Origin: Flavisphingomonas formosensis
GTDB lineage: Bacteria > Pseudomonadota > Alphaproteobacteria > Sphingomonadales > Sphingomonadaceae
DNA: 64,000 nt
Reading direction: 5' to 3'
Assembly: GCF_009755815.1 (NCBI RefSeq)
Contig: NZ_WRPK01000007.1
Coordinates: forward strand, 310,001-374,000
This document shows positions 33,386-41,360 of the stretch, piece after piece; positions within the stretch are counted from its first letter, which is position 1; every line of letters starts with the position of its first letter. The translations under genes were made by a program, and so were the position numbers. The notes under the pieces are model-generated. The model did not search any database and was not told where the DNA came from. It saw only the letters and a program-made list of their open reading frames with translations.

Positions 33386-34345
33386 ATGCATATCCTTGGC
33401 AAGGACAGTCGCTTTGGACCAGCCGAAATGAATGGAGACGAGCGTGCCGAATTGCTGGCTTGGGACACCGGCGCGATCATCCCGCCAGAGAGCTATGAGC
33501 GCCTGAGGGCGGATCCCAATTATCCCGGCGCCGTCCGCTGGCTTGCACGGACGATGCTCGAAACCGCCGACGCCGACCCCGCGCTGCATGGGATCTTCAA
33601 GGATGCAGGTCGTAAGGTCGCCGCCTTATGCACCGCGTTGCTCCACGGCTCCGGCGGCATCACCCTGCCGCGCCTGAAGGAGCTGATGGCGAAACTCCAT
33701 CTGGCCAGCCCTGGCCGCGCGCGCGCTCTGCTCATTTACATGCGCTATCTCGGGTTCGTCGAACTGAGACAGGTACGGGCAGCCGGCTCCCCGGCGGTTT
33801 ATCTGCCGACAGCCAAATTCCAACGCACCTACGCGGCTCATCTCCGTCAGGTCGTCGAAGCTACTGCATGGATCGCCCCGGCCGCGGCGCGCGTTGCCGT
33901 CGCCTTCGACGAACCCGCTGCCGTCGCCATCTTCGTCCGCCATTTGACGCAAGGGTTTTTGAACAGCACCGCCCAGGGACACGATGTCGACAATTATTTC
34001 GAGATTTTCTCGCATCGCCATGCGGGTACTCAAATCCTCAATCAGCTTGTGAGCCAAGCGCCGGGCGACAGCTTTCCGCCGGAAGGCAAGATTCCTTTCG
34101 TCGCGGCAACCGCGGCGCGACGCTTTCGCGTTTCACGCGTCCACGTACGCCGCCTGTTCCGCGCCGGCGAACAGGCTGGGCTCATCCAATTTGACGAAGG
34201 TGCCGTTTGCTTCAGCGACGCGGGCCGTGACATGATCGAGTGGGTCTACGCAACGAAGATGATCGTCTATCTCGGCGCCGTCGCTCGCACATTCCGGGAC
34301 GTGGCCGACACCATGGCCACCGGGAAGGACGGGATCGCCGCCTGA
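33386..34345 (+). CDS. Unrecognised protein, two winged-helix-like segments
   Basis: A 319-aa protein with no family I can name. Two segments look like winged helices: TLPRLKELMAKLHLASPGRA with ALLIYMRYLGFVELRQV near residues 95-130, and AATAARRFRVSRVHVRRLFR with AGEQAGLIQFDEGAVCF near 240-280. A helical region lies between them. This suggests a cytoplasmic regulator built on a duplicated MarR/PadR-like reader. The start at 33386 has AGGGCA close by; 33428 (MNGDERAELL) is an alternative. It is isolated between an IS91 remnant and the D-aminoacylase-like gene. Confidence 0.55.
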   Translation: MHILGKDSRFGPAEMNGDERAELLAWDTGAIIPPESYERLRADPNYPGAVRWLARTMLETADADPALHGIFKDAGRKVAALCTALLHGSGGITLPRLKELMAKLHLASPGRARALLIYMRYLGFVELRQVRAAGSPAVYLPTAKFQRTYAAHLRQVVEATAWIAPAAARVAVAFDEPAAVAIFVRHLTQGFLNSTAQGHDVDNYFEIFSHRHAGTQILNQLVSQAPGDSFPPEGKIPFVAATAARRFRVSRVHVRRLFRAGEQAGLIQFDEGAVCFSDAGRDMIEWVYATKMIVYLGAVARTFRDVADTMATGKDGIAA

Positions 34346-34530
34346 GGGCGGCCGTCGAGATGACCGGGCGAACGGCGTCGAACTGAGCCGATTTGGTAAG
34401 TCGTCGCCTCTGCTGCCGCGAGCCGGCTTCTCCTCGCGCACGGTTGATTCCTGCCTCGCACTTCGGACGATGAAGAGGGCAAGCCTCCGCTCGGCGATCC
34501 TGCTCTCGCATCTTGGTGGACTTTTTTCAT

Positions 34531-34553
34531 CATCCCGGATCATTCCGGGATGA
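34531..34553. repeat. Palindromic element in 275-base intergenic region
   Basis: Hairpin ATCCCGGA-TCAT-TCCGGGAT with a T6 run immediately 5' (34522-34527). It belongs to the same loose palindrome family as the elements at 1297 and 2672. Placed between convergent genes, it could terminate transcription from either side. No gene is seen in 34346-34620. Confidence 0.55.
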
Positions 34554-34620
34554 CGAAAAGGAAAAATCTCCCGTCAATGATTTGTGAATGCCCTGGGCTC
34601 GCTTGGGAGAGGGCGCAAGG

Positions 34621-36369
34621 TCATTCGGCGGCCTCCAATGCCCGGTTGGCCTCCTCGACTGCCTTGGGCGGCAGATATTCGCCCGGCGTCGCGCCGGTGT
34701 AGCGTTCGCCGTCGAAGGTAGCGATGCCGTTGACCAGCGTGAGCCGCATCGGCGCGGGCGGGCGGGTGAAGCGCCAGGTGGTACCCCCTTCGCCGTCCGG
34801 CACGTCGAACGCCTTGATCATCGGGCGATAGGCGATCTCGTCGAGGTTGAAGACGACGATGTCCGCGCGCTTGCCGACCTTGATCTCGCCGATCTCGGTG
34901 AGGCCGAAGAAGCCCGCAAGCTTGCCGGTCAGCACGTGGATCGCCTGCTCCAGCGAGATCAGGCCGCCGGCGACATATTTGGTGAAAAGCAGGATATTCT
35001 CGCCTCCCCCGCACAGCATCTGGAGATGTGCGCCGGCGTCCGAGACGTTGCCGATCGACTGCCGGTCATGCATCAGCTTCGCAGTCAGCTGTTCGTCCTT
35101 GGGGAAGGGGGACATGTGGACGGTGGACTTGGTGCCATTTTCCAGAATCCACTGGGCCATCGCGTCTGACCGGTGCAGGCCTCGCTCCTCGGCGAATTGC
35201 TGTAGCGTGATGCCGACCGGCCCGACGCCATTCTCCGAATCGATCAGGTTGAGATCCTGCGGATTGTTCATCGGCGAATGCGCCCAGGCCTTGGTGTCCC
35301 AGCTGTCGCGCGCCCGCGCGCGCCAGTCCGGATCGGCGAGCAGCGCCGCCTTTTCCTCATGGGTCGGCGCCAGCACCACCTCGTGCCAGACATAGTCGTT
35401 CGACTGGGCGAAGATGAGCGACTTGGTGAGGCTCAGCGTGCTGGTGGGCGAGACATGCGCCGCCGTCGGCCACAGATCATAGCCTTCGGCCTGCATCCGC
35501 TCGACGCGGGGCTGCATCTGCTCGCGCATCGGCCGCTGATATTCGAGCGACGGCACGCCGCCGGCGATCTGCATACGCAGCTTGCGGCCCTTGGTCAGCC
35601 GTTCAAGCCGCTCCAGCTCGCGGGGCCCGGTCATCCGCATGAACACGTCGACTATCACCTGGTAGGTGGTGCCGGGGTGACGCTCCAGCACGTCGAACAG
35701 CGCGCTGAATTCGGCGTCGTCCGCGTTCAAGGTCGGGATGGGGCGATCGTCGCCGTCATGATCGCTGAGGTTGGTGGAAAGCCCCAGCGCGCCGGCGGAG
35801 AGCGCATCTTCCAACAGCTCGGCCATGCGGGCGATCTCGGCGGGTGTCGCGGCGCGGTCCCAGGCTTCCAGACCCATCGCCGCCATACGCAGCGCGATAT
35901 GGCCGACATAGGCGGCGTGGTTCGCCGGGAGCTTGATGTTGCGCTGCATCGACGCCTTATATTCGGACCATTTCTCCCAATCCCACGGCACGTTCTGCAG
36001 AAACGGCTTCAGCGGGATATCCTCGAAGAAGGAGAAAATCTTCACCATCTCCAACTGCGCGGCCTTGTCACGCGAGAGGGGGGCAGCGGTGAAGCCGCAA
36101 TTGCCGAGGATGACCGTGGTCGTGCCGTTGCCGGGCAGCGGATCGAGATCGGGCTGCCACCACATGGTGGCGTCATAATGGGTATGGCTCTCGATGAAGC
36201 CGGGGGTCACGTAGCAACCGGTGGCGTCCACCACTTGCTCGCCCGCGCGCGGCGCCAGGTCCGGCCCGATTTCGGTGATGATGCTACCGGAGACGCGGAC
36301 GTCCGCGGAAATGGATGGGGCGCCGGTGCCATCGATCACGGTGCCGCCTTTGATGAGCACGCCAGACAT
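34621..36369 (-). CDS. D-aminoacylase-like metal-dependent amidohydrolase
   Basis: Amidohydrolase-superfamily enzyme of 582 aa, N-acyl-D-amino-acid deacylase group. LIKGGTVIDGTG opens the small beta-sandwich, ESHTHYDATMWW gives the first HxH metal ligands, GNCGF follows, and SDAGAHLQMLCGG carries the catalytic Asp. The C-terminal GEIKVGKRADIVVFN closes the sandwich. It is about 100 residues longer than classical D-aminoacylases. Start 36369 is preceded by TTGGAGAGAG. It is monocistronic, with no obvious link to neighbours. It may hydrolyse an N-acyl amino acid or another cyclic or linear amide. Confidence 0.88.
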   Translation of the reverse strand: MSGVLIKGGTVIDGTGAPSISADVRVSGSIITEIGPDLAPRAGEQVVDATGCYVTPGFIESHTHYDATMWWQPDLDPLPGNGTTTVILGNCGFTAAPLSRDKAAQLEMVKIFSFFEDIPLKPFLQNVPWDWEKWSEYKASMQRNIKLPANHAAYVGHIALRMAAMGLEAWDRAATPAEIARMAELLEDALSAGALGLSTNLSDHDGDDRPIPTLNADDAEFSALFDVLERHPGTTYQVIVDVFMRMTGPRELERLERLTKGRKLRMQIAGGVPSLEYQRPMREQMQPRVERMQAEGYDLWPTAAHVSPTSTLSLTKSLIFAQSNDYVWHEVVLAPTHEEKAALLADPDWRARARDSWDTKAWAHSPMNNPQDLNLIDSENGVGPVGITLQQFAEERGLHRSDAMAQWILENGTKSTVHMSPFPKDEQLTAKLMHDRQSIGNVSDAGAHLQMLCGGGENILLFTKYVAGGLISLEQAIHVLTGKLAGFFGLTEIGEIKVGKRADIVVFNLDEIAYRPMIKAFDVPDGEGGTTWRFTRPPAPMRLTLVNGIATFDGERYTGATPGEYLPPKAVEEANRALEAAE

Positions 36370-36706
36370 GTCTCTCTCCAATCAGAATCCCGATGAACGA
36401 AGATCCCTCGGCTCTGTGGCCCTGCCCGGTGCGCGTGGCGCCCGGGCTTGTCGGGAAGGCTATCCGACGTCGTAGAGGGAGGCAAGGGCTGCTGCGGGAA
36501 TGCGGCTCGATGGATGTCGAATACTTCCCTATGCGGAGGATATGGGAGAGAATGCTACGCGCAGATGTTCTTTGTTACGTCGTGGCAGGATGGCGGCCAC
36601 CGCGGCCTCCTTCGGCCGGGTCAGCCGGGTCGCCTTGCCGTCGTCGAAGATGCACAGCGGCAGCATTCGCTTCGCCCTATGGCGCTGCGATTTTCCGATT
36701 GCAGGG
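36370..36706. other. Non-coding stretch, no gene recognised
   Basis: About 340 bases between the amidohydrolase start and the sulfurtransferase stop. It should hold the promoter of the amidohydrolase. Short open frames exist but none shows a recognisable domain or ribosome site. Confidence 0.4.
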
Positions 36707-37558
36707 TTACCGTCGATCCGTCTCGACCGGCCTTCGCGGGTCGACGATCCACTCCGACCAGGAGCCCGGATAAAGGGAGGCGCCCCCAAGTCCGGCAATC
36801 TCCATCGCCAGCGCATTGTGGCAGGCGGTCACGCCCGAGCCGCATTGGAGGATCACCGCTTCGGGCGAGCGCTCCCCGATCAGCTCCGCAAAGGCCTTGC
36901 GCAGCGCCTCTGCGGCTTGGAAGCGTCCGTCCTCGCGCAGATTGGCCTTGAAGAAGCGATTGCGCGCTCCCGGTATGTGGCCGGCGACCGGATCGAGCGG
37001 ATTGGGCTGGCCGGCGAAGCGCTCGGGCGCACGGGCATCGAGCACGAGCCGCTCGCCGCTGGCAATATTGGCCAATACCGCTTCCGCATCGACCACGCCG
37101 AGCGAGCCGGGTCTGGCCGCGAAGTCGCCGGCAGGAACCGGCCGTACGCTCGTTTCGAGCGGATGGCCCGCGGCGACCCAGGCCTGCTTGCCGCCGTCGA
37201 GCACCGCGACCGCTTCGTGGCCGAGCCAGCGCAGCAGCCACCACAGGCGCGCGGCATAGGGGCCGCCCGCTGCGTCATAGGCGACGACCTGCCGACCCTG
37301 GACGAGACCGGCGGCGCGCATGGTGGCGGCGAACGCCTCCGGATCCGGAAGCGGATGGCGGCCGCGCGGCCCCGCCGGAGCGGACAGGTCGCGATCGAGA
37401 TCCATATATTGCGCGCCGGGAATATGGCCCGAACGATAGGCGTTGGAGCCTGCCAGCGGATCGGCCAGGTCGAAATCGCAATCGAACAGGCTGACCGCGC
37501 CGGCCTCGATCAGCGCATGCAGAGCATCGGCGTCGATCAGCGTCTTGAAAATCGTCAT
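36707..37558 (-). CDS. sseA: Thiosulfate/3-mercaptopyruvate sulfurtransferase
   Basis: Two-domain rhodanese of 283 aa that moves sulfur from 3-mercaptopyruvate or thiosulfate to an acceptor. The inactive N-terminal domain contains HIPGAQYMDLDRDLS and VLDGGKQAWVAAGH. The C-terminal domain ends with the active loop QCGSGVTACHNAL. The CGSGVT form is typical of mercaptopyruvate sulfurtransferase (SseA) rather than thiosulfate rhodanese (CRKGVT type). Start 37558 (MTIFKTLIDAD); longer readings run into intergenic sequence before the IS remnants. Confidence 0.9.
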   Translation of the reverse strand: MTIFKTLIDADALHALIEAGAVSLFDCDFDLADPLAGSNAYRSGHIPGAQYMDLDRDLSAPAGPRGRHPLPDPEAFAATMRAAGLVQGRQVVAYDAAGGPYAARLWWLLRWLGHEAVAVLDGGKQAWVAAGHPLETSVRPVPAGDFAARPGSLGVVDAEAVLANIASGERLVLDARAPERFAGQPNPLDPVAGHIPGARNRFFKANLREDGRFQAAEALRKAFAELIGERSPEAVILQCGSGVTACHNALAMEIAGLGGASLYPGSWSEWIVDPRRPVETDRR

Positions 37559-37736
37559 GCGAGGGTTCCACTGGACTTGCGGCGGCGTTGGCGCGTCAGA
37601 AAAAGGGCGAAGAGCAAGGCGGCGACGAACGTGACCGACATATGTCTGGGCCGTCAAGGCCGCGCCGATGTGAGCCCGAGCAATGCTGGGGCCAACGAGG
37701 GTTCCTTCGCGAAGTTCAAGTACCGTCGCCGCATCT

Positions 37737-38294
37737 CTGCCGGCTCTGCACCGACCAACCCACCACGCGGCGCGAGTAGAGGTCGATCACGACACCTAAG
37801 TAGGCAAAGCCTTCCAGGGTGCGGATGTAGGTGATGTCTGTCACCCGGGCTCGATCTGGCGCAGCCACGTCGAACTGGCGGTCCAGAGTGTTGTCGACCG
37901 CCAGGGAGGGCTTGCCGCCATAGCTGACCGGCCTGCGCTTGTAGCCGATCTGCGCCTTGATCCCCGCCAGCCGGGTCAACCGCGCAACGCGGTTCGGGCA
38001 GCAGGTCTCGCCATGATCCAGCAGATCATCGTGCAGTTTGCGGTAGCCATAGACCTTGCCGCTGTCATTCCAGGCCCGCCGGATCAACTCGGTCTGCCGA
38101 GCATCTTGCCGCGCACGTCGGCTCAGTGGGCTCTTCTGCCAAGCATAGTAGCCGCTGGGGTGCACGGCGAGGCACCGGCACATGGCCCGCACGCCGAAAC
38201 GATCGCGATGCTCGGCAATGAAGGCATATCTCACTTTGCATCTCGAGCGAGATACGCGGTGGCTTTTTTAAGGATGTCGCGCTCCTCGCTCACC
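37737..38294 (-). pseudogene. IS3-family transposase remnant A
   Basis: Remains of an IS3-group element. orfB starts at 38234 ([20 protein letters not shown]) and is recognisable through [22 protein letters not shown] to [10 protein letters not shown], where homology stops near 37737. The second catalytic Asp and the Glu are therefore missing. Upstream, only the last 19 codons of orfA survive ([17 protein letters not shown], with an A6 run that could be the frameshift site). A second IS3 element abuts at 38295. Dead element, truncated on both sides. Confidence 0.85.
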
Positions 38295-38347
38295 TGAACC
38301 GCCCCAGGTTTGGCGGAGGCTCCGGCTCCTGAGAGAGTGGAGCCACG

Positions 38348-38674
38348 ATGAGCAAGACGACGAACAAGTTTTCGCCTGAGGTCCGCGAGCGGGCCGTACG
38401 CATGGTTGTCGAGCATGAGGGGGAACACCTGTCTCGCTGGGCGGCGGTGGTGTCGATAGCCGAGAAGATCGGCTGCTCCGCGCACACCCTGTTGGAATGG
38501 GTGAAAAAGGCGGAGGTCGATAGCGGCAAGCGTGCCGGCGTGCCCACAGATGTCGCGAAGAAGCTGAAGGCACTGGAGCGCGAGAACCGCGAGCTGCGGC
38601 AGGCCAACGAGATCCTGCGCAAGGCGTCCGCATATTTTGCCCAGGCGGAGCTCGACCGCCCGTTCCGCAAATGA
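38348..38674 (+). CDS. IS3-family transposase OrfA
   Basis: Helix-turn-helix leader protein of IS3 transposases, 108 aa. [20 protein letters not shown], then [23 protein letters not shown] as the HTH, then a leucine-zipper-like tail [28 protein letters not shown]. Intact. Its stop overlaps the ATG of orfB (ATGA at 38671). Confidence 0.92.
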   Translation: MSKTTNKFSPEVRERAVRMVVEHEGEHLSRWAAVVSIAEKIGCSAHTLLEWVKKAEVDSGKRAGVPTDVAKKLKALERENRELRQANEILRKASAYFAQAELDRPFRK

Positions 38675-39201
38675 TCGCCTTCATCGACGAATATCGTGAG
38701 GCCTATGGGGTCGAGCCGATCTGCAGAGTTCTGCCGATTGCCCCATTCACCTATCATCAGCACGTCGCGCAGCGACGAGACCCCCATACCTGCTTTCCGA
38801 GCGGGCCAGGCGCGACCGGGCGCATCGGTCCGAACGCCGCGTCTTGATGTCCATCGCAAACCTCCATGTTCAAAGCGTTGCGACGACCGATTGAATCCGC
38901 CCAATACGTATCCATCAGGTACACCGAACGCCTCGCCGAAGCCGGGATCGAACCGTCCGTCGGCAGCGTCGGCGACTCCTATGACAATGCCTTGGCCGAG
39001 ACGATCAATGGCCTTTACAAGGCCGAGGTGATCCATCGACGCGGGCCGTGGCGATCTTTTGAGGCCGTGGAATATGCCACGCTCGAATGGGTGGACTGGT
39101 TCAACCACCGCCGTCTGCTCGAGCCAATCGGCAACATGCCTCCCGCCGAGGCCGAGAATCGATCTTACGCCATGCTCGACGACGAGCGCATGGCAGCCTA
39201 A
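38671..39201 (+). pseudogene. IS3-family transposase OrfB, internally deleted
   Basis: The N-terminus ([20 protein letters not shown]) is readable to about codon 40, then the frame slips ([14 protein letters not shown] appears in another frame). The central catalytic core is missing. Homology resumes near 38907 with [20 protein letters not shown] and [19 protein letters not shown] to the end. The last catalytic Glu is present but the two catalytic Asp are gone, so the element cannot move by itself. Confidence 0.88.
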
Positions 39202-39240
39202 CTTAACCTTTGGAGCCTCCGGCAAACCTGGGGCGGTTCA

Positions 39241-39363
39241 CTCCGCCTGGATCGCGCCCATGTCCTCAGCCTCGCTAAGCGAGCCCAGCATGCGGTACCC
39301 GAGGCGCAGAAGCCGGGGCCGTTCTGCCTGGAAGCTTGCAAGGCTTTCACCGTTGTGCAGCAC
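39241..39363 (-). pseudogene. ECF sigma factor (ECF41-like), N-terminal fragment
   Basis: Forty-one codons, from GTG at 39363, reading SFQAERPRLLRLGYRMLGSLSEAED, the first helices (region 2) of an extracytoplasmic-function sigma factor. It then stops at the inverted repeat of IS element B, which supplies the TGA. The start overlaps the 3' end of the membrane-protein gene, so it was the last gene of the epimerase-membrane protein-sigma operon. The similarity, together with the neighbouring carboxymuconolactone-decarboxylase-like and epimerase genes, fits the ECF41 group. The rest of the gene is absent from the window. Confidence 0.72.
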
Positions 39364-39793
39364 GAAATTGCTCCGTCAAACGGGATTGGAGCCCATCATG
39401 AGCCGCGTCGCGCCATGCCCAAAGGGCAAGAGCGCTCGCAAGGATAGCCGGCAGGGTTACCGCGGGAAAGTCCCGGACCAGCGCGCCGGTGCCGCAGATG
39501 CCCACCGCCACTTCCCAGAAATGGAAGAGCGCGTGACCGGCAAGCCAGAGCGCGGCAGCAGACCACGAAGCAACGCGCGTCGCCGGCCTGGCGACACCAA
39601 ATAGCATCGCCGATCCAACGAGAAGAAAAATCAGCCCGATGTCGCGCACGAAATGCTGGTTGAAAGGCCCGGTGGTGGTGACGCCGGGCACTGCGAAGTA
39701 CCAATTTGTCGGCGACACCAGCATGAACAGGCCGTTGGCCAGCGCGCCAAGCCCGAGCAGTGTCGCGAGTGCAAGGGTAAGGCCCCGGCTCAT
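39347..39793 (-). CDS. Small four-helix membrane protein
   Basis: Integral membrane protein of 148 aa with four hydrophobic segments (about residues 5-27, 50-68, 76-94 and 112-130), starting MSRGLTLALATLLGLGALANG. Conserved-looking loops are PTNWYFAVPGV and FNQHFVRDIG. It resembles small DoxX/DUF4345-like proteins, but the family is not certain. Its ATG overlaps the epimerase stop (ATGA, 39790-39793), so it is co-translated with it and presumably expressed from the ECF41-type promoter at 40585-40611. Confidence 0.8.
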   Translation of the reverse strand: MSRGLTLALATLLGLGALANGLFMLVSPTNWYFAVPGVTTTGPFNQHFVRDIGLIFLLVGSAMLFGVARPATRVASWSAAALWLAGHALFHFWEVAVGICGTGALVRDFPAVTLPAILASALALWAWRDAAHDGLQSRLTEQFRAAQR

Positions 39794-40551
39794 GCTGCCC
39801 GCTCCTGCGTCTGGGTTTCAAGCCAAGTTTCAAAGCGGGTGGGCACCAGCCGCGCGCCAACATCCGGAACAAGGGTGCGATCGTCGGCCGGCGCGCCGAA
39901 ATAATTGCCGTCTGCCGTCACATGGATCAAACGCGGATCGTCGTGGGCACCAAGCCAGTTGGCGGCAAATTCCGCAAGGGGTGCTCGTTCCGGCCCCGCC
40001 ACCTCGACGATGCCCGCGACGGGGGAGGATGTGGCAATTTCGGCAAGCAGTGCAGAGACATCGGCGGCCGCGATAGGCTGGAACGCAATTGTCGGAACAT
40101 GCACCGCACCTTCTCGCGTGTACCCGTCCGCTATGGTGGGCAGGAATTCAAAGAATTGGGTCGCCCGCACAATCGTATAGGGCACGCCTCCTGCTGCAAT
40201 AAGCTGCTCCTGCACAAGCTTGGCCCTGAAGTAGCCGGATGCCTGGAGGCGATCCGTGCCGACCACGGAGAGCGCTATGAAGTGGCGCACGCCGGCGTTG
40301 CGCGCGGCTTCCAGCAGGTTAGTCGTAGTGCCGCGAAAGAAGGCGAGTGCAGCCGCATCTTCGAACGAGGGCGCATTGCTGACATCGATCACGACGGACG
40401 CGTCCGCCATCGCATGGTCCAGGCCCTCGCCAGTGAGCGCGTCGATGCCCCTGCTTGGCGAGGCGACAACAACTTGATGGCCCTTTGCCTCCAGAAGAGC
40501 GCCCAAGGGCCGGCCGATCAACCCCGTGCCACCGATGATCACGATCTTCAT
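39790..40551 (-). CDS. NAD(P)-binding atypical SDR/epimerase (NmrA-like)
   Basis: Extended/atypical SDR of about 253 aa. The dinucleotide motif IGGTGLIGRP is at the N-terminus, FIALSVVGTDRLQASGYFRAK carries the usual YxxxK-like Tyr and Lys, and VPYTIVRATQFFEF follows. This protein type is the E (epimerase) or O (oxidoreductase) part of the COE gene set that accompanies ECF41 sigma factors. Start 40551 (GGAG 8 bases upstream) is preferred to 40557. The ECF41-type promoter lies about 30 bases upstream. Confidence 0.87.
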   Translation of the reverse strand: MKIVIIGGTGLIGRPLGALLEAKGHQVVVASPSRGIDALTGEGLDHAMADASVVIDVSNAPSFEDAAALAFFRGTTTNLLEAARNAGVRHFIALSVVGTDRLQASGYFRAKLVQEQLIAAGGVPYTIVRATQFFEFLPTIADGYTREGAVHVPTIAFQPIAAADVSALLAEIATSSPVAGIVEVAGPERAPLAEFAANWLGAHDDPRLIHVTADGNYFGAPADDRTLVPDVGARLVPTRFETWLETQTQERAA

Positions 40552-40584
40552 GTCCATGTCTCCAATGCAAGTGTCTGCCCGCTT

Positions 40585-40611
40585 GACGAGATGGCGCGGG
40601 CGAGTGTGACA
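40585..40611 (-). promoter_or_regulatory. ECF41-type promoter for the epimerase operon
   Basis: Reading leftward: TGTCACA (40611-40605), 16-base spacer, CGTC (40588-40585). This matches the published ECF41 consensus as I recall it, TGTCACA-N16-CGTC. It lies just upstream of the epimerase start and would have driven the sigma gene itself (autoregulation) before that gene was cut. Confidence 0.75.
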
Positions 40612-40640
40612 CGGACGACAAAAAATTATGTGCGCAATGA

Positions 40641-40667
40641 TGTCACGATGCGCCCGACTGTCTCGTC
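40641..40667 (+). promoter_or_regulatory. ECF41-type promoter for the CMD-like gene
   Basis: TGTCACG (40641-40647), 16-base spacer, CGTC (40664-40667). Same form and same spacing as the divergent promoter 30 bases away, with one base changed in the -35. It is placed about 50 bases before the ATG at 40715. Confidence 0.72.
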
Positions 40668-40714
40668 ATGCCTTGTGAGTGCCGATGGTCGGCGCTGATG
40701 ATGAGGCGAGCATC

Positions 40715-41170
40715 ATGACCGAAATGAAGCGTTTGAACTGGTTTGAAATCTCTCCTGACGGGGCCAAGGCTCTCTTCGGTGTCCATCACTATGTGACGAA
40801 GAAGACCAATCTGCCCGAAGAGCTTATTCATCTTATTTTCCTGCGTGTCTCGCAGATAAACGGCTGCGCCCATTGCATCGATATGCATACCCGCGACCTG
40901 CTCAAGACCATGGCAATCGACAAGGTTGCACTGGTCCCCGTCTGGGCAGAAGTGCCGCACCTGTTCCCCGATCAGTACCGCGCAGCGCTTGCCTGGGCCG
41001 AGGAGGTGACTAACGTCAGCAGTACCCACGCCTCCGATGATGCTTATGCGGCTGCGGCCGCCGCCTTTGCGCCGAAGGATCTGGTCGACCTCACCCTCGT
41101 CATCGCGGCGATGAATGCGTTCAATCGGCTGGGCGCGCCATTCCGTCTTCCCGTTGCGGCAATGCCATGA
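40715..41170 (+). CDS. Carboxymuconolactone decarboxylase/AhpD-like protein
   Basis: AhpD-fold protein of 151 aa. The active-site motif INGCAHCIDMHTRDL gives the CxxC pair and nearby His used for peroxide or disulfide chemistry; the flanks LIFLRVSQ and DLTLVIAAMNAFNRLG fit the family. It is the C member of the ECF41-associated COE genes. Start 40715 (MTEMKRLNWF) follows GAGGCGAG; a GTG at 40679 is also in frame. It is likely an antioxidant-type oxidoreductase rather than a true lactone decarboxylase. Confidence 0.9.
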   Translation: MTEMKRLNWFEISPDGAKALFGVHHYVTKKTNLPEELIHLIFLRVSQINGCAHCIDMHTRDLLKTMAIDKVALVPVWAEVPHLFPDQYRAALAWAEEVTNVSSTHASDDAYAAAAAAFAPKDLVDLTLVIAAMNAFNRLGAPFRLPVAAMP

Positions 41171-41360
41171 ACGGCCATAGGCGGGGGCGCCCGTTCCCCT
41201 CGCCCCTCGACAGCAGTCGACCAAACCAAGACGTTCGTGCTGGCTCGCTCGAACGACGGGTGCGGGTAGAAGCAACCATTCGAGCCTCATTGAACCTGCC
41301 CGGTGGCAGGCGACCTCATCCAGCCGCCGAGCGTCAAGGTTCATTTGCCCGGAGCCGACG

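Larger units (their letters stand above)
38295..39240 (+). mobile_element. IS3-family element B, internally deleted
   Basis: Bounded by 29-bp terminal inverted repeats that match at 28 positions: left 38295-38323 beginning TGAACCGCCCCAGGTTTGGC, right 39212-39240 as its reverse complement. At 946 bp it is about 300 bp shorter than typical IS3 elements, the loss falling inside orfB. No direct target repeat is visible at the ends. The left end abuts IS remnant A and the right end cuts an ECF sigma gene, so the original insertion junction has probably been rearranged. Confidence 0.88.

Noticed and set aside
36393-36816. Short open frames in the gap between the amidohydrolase and sulfurtransferase genes
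   Set aside because: No ribosome site, no recognisable domain, and overlap with the sulfurtransferase 3' end; treated as non-coding.
38285-39250. Target-site duplication flanking IS element B
   Set aside because: The bases outside the two inverted repeats (..CACC and CTCC..) do not form a matching 3-5 base direct repeat.
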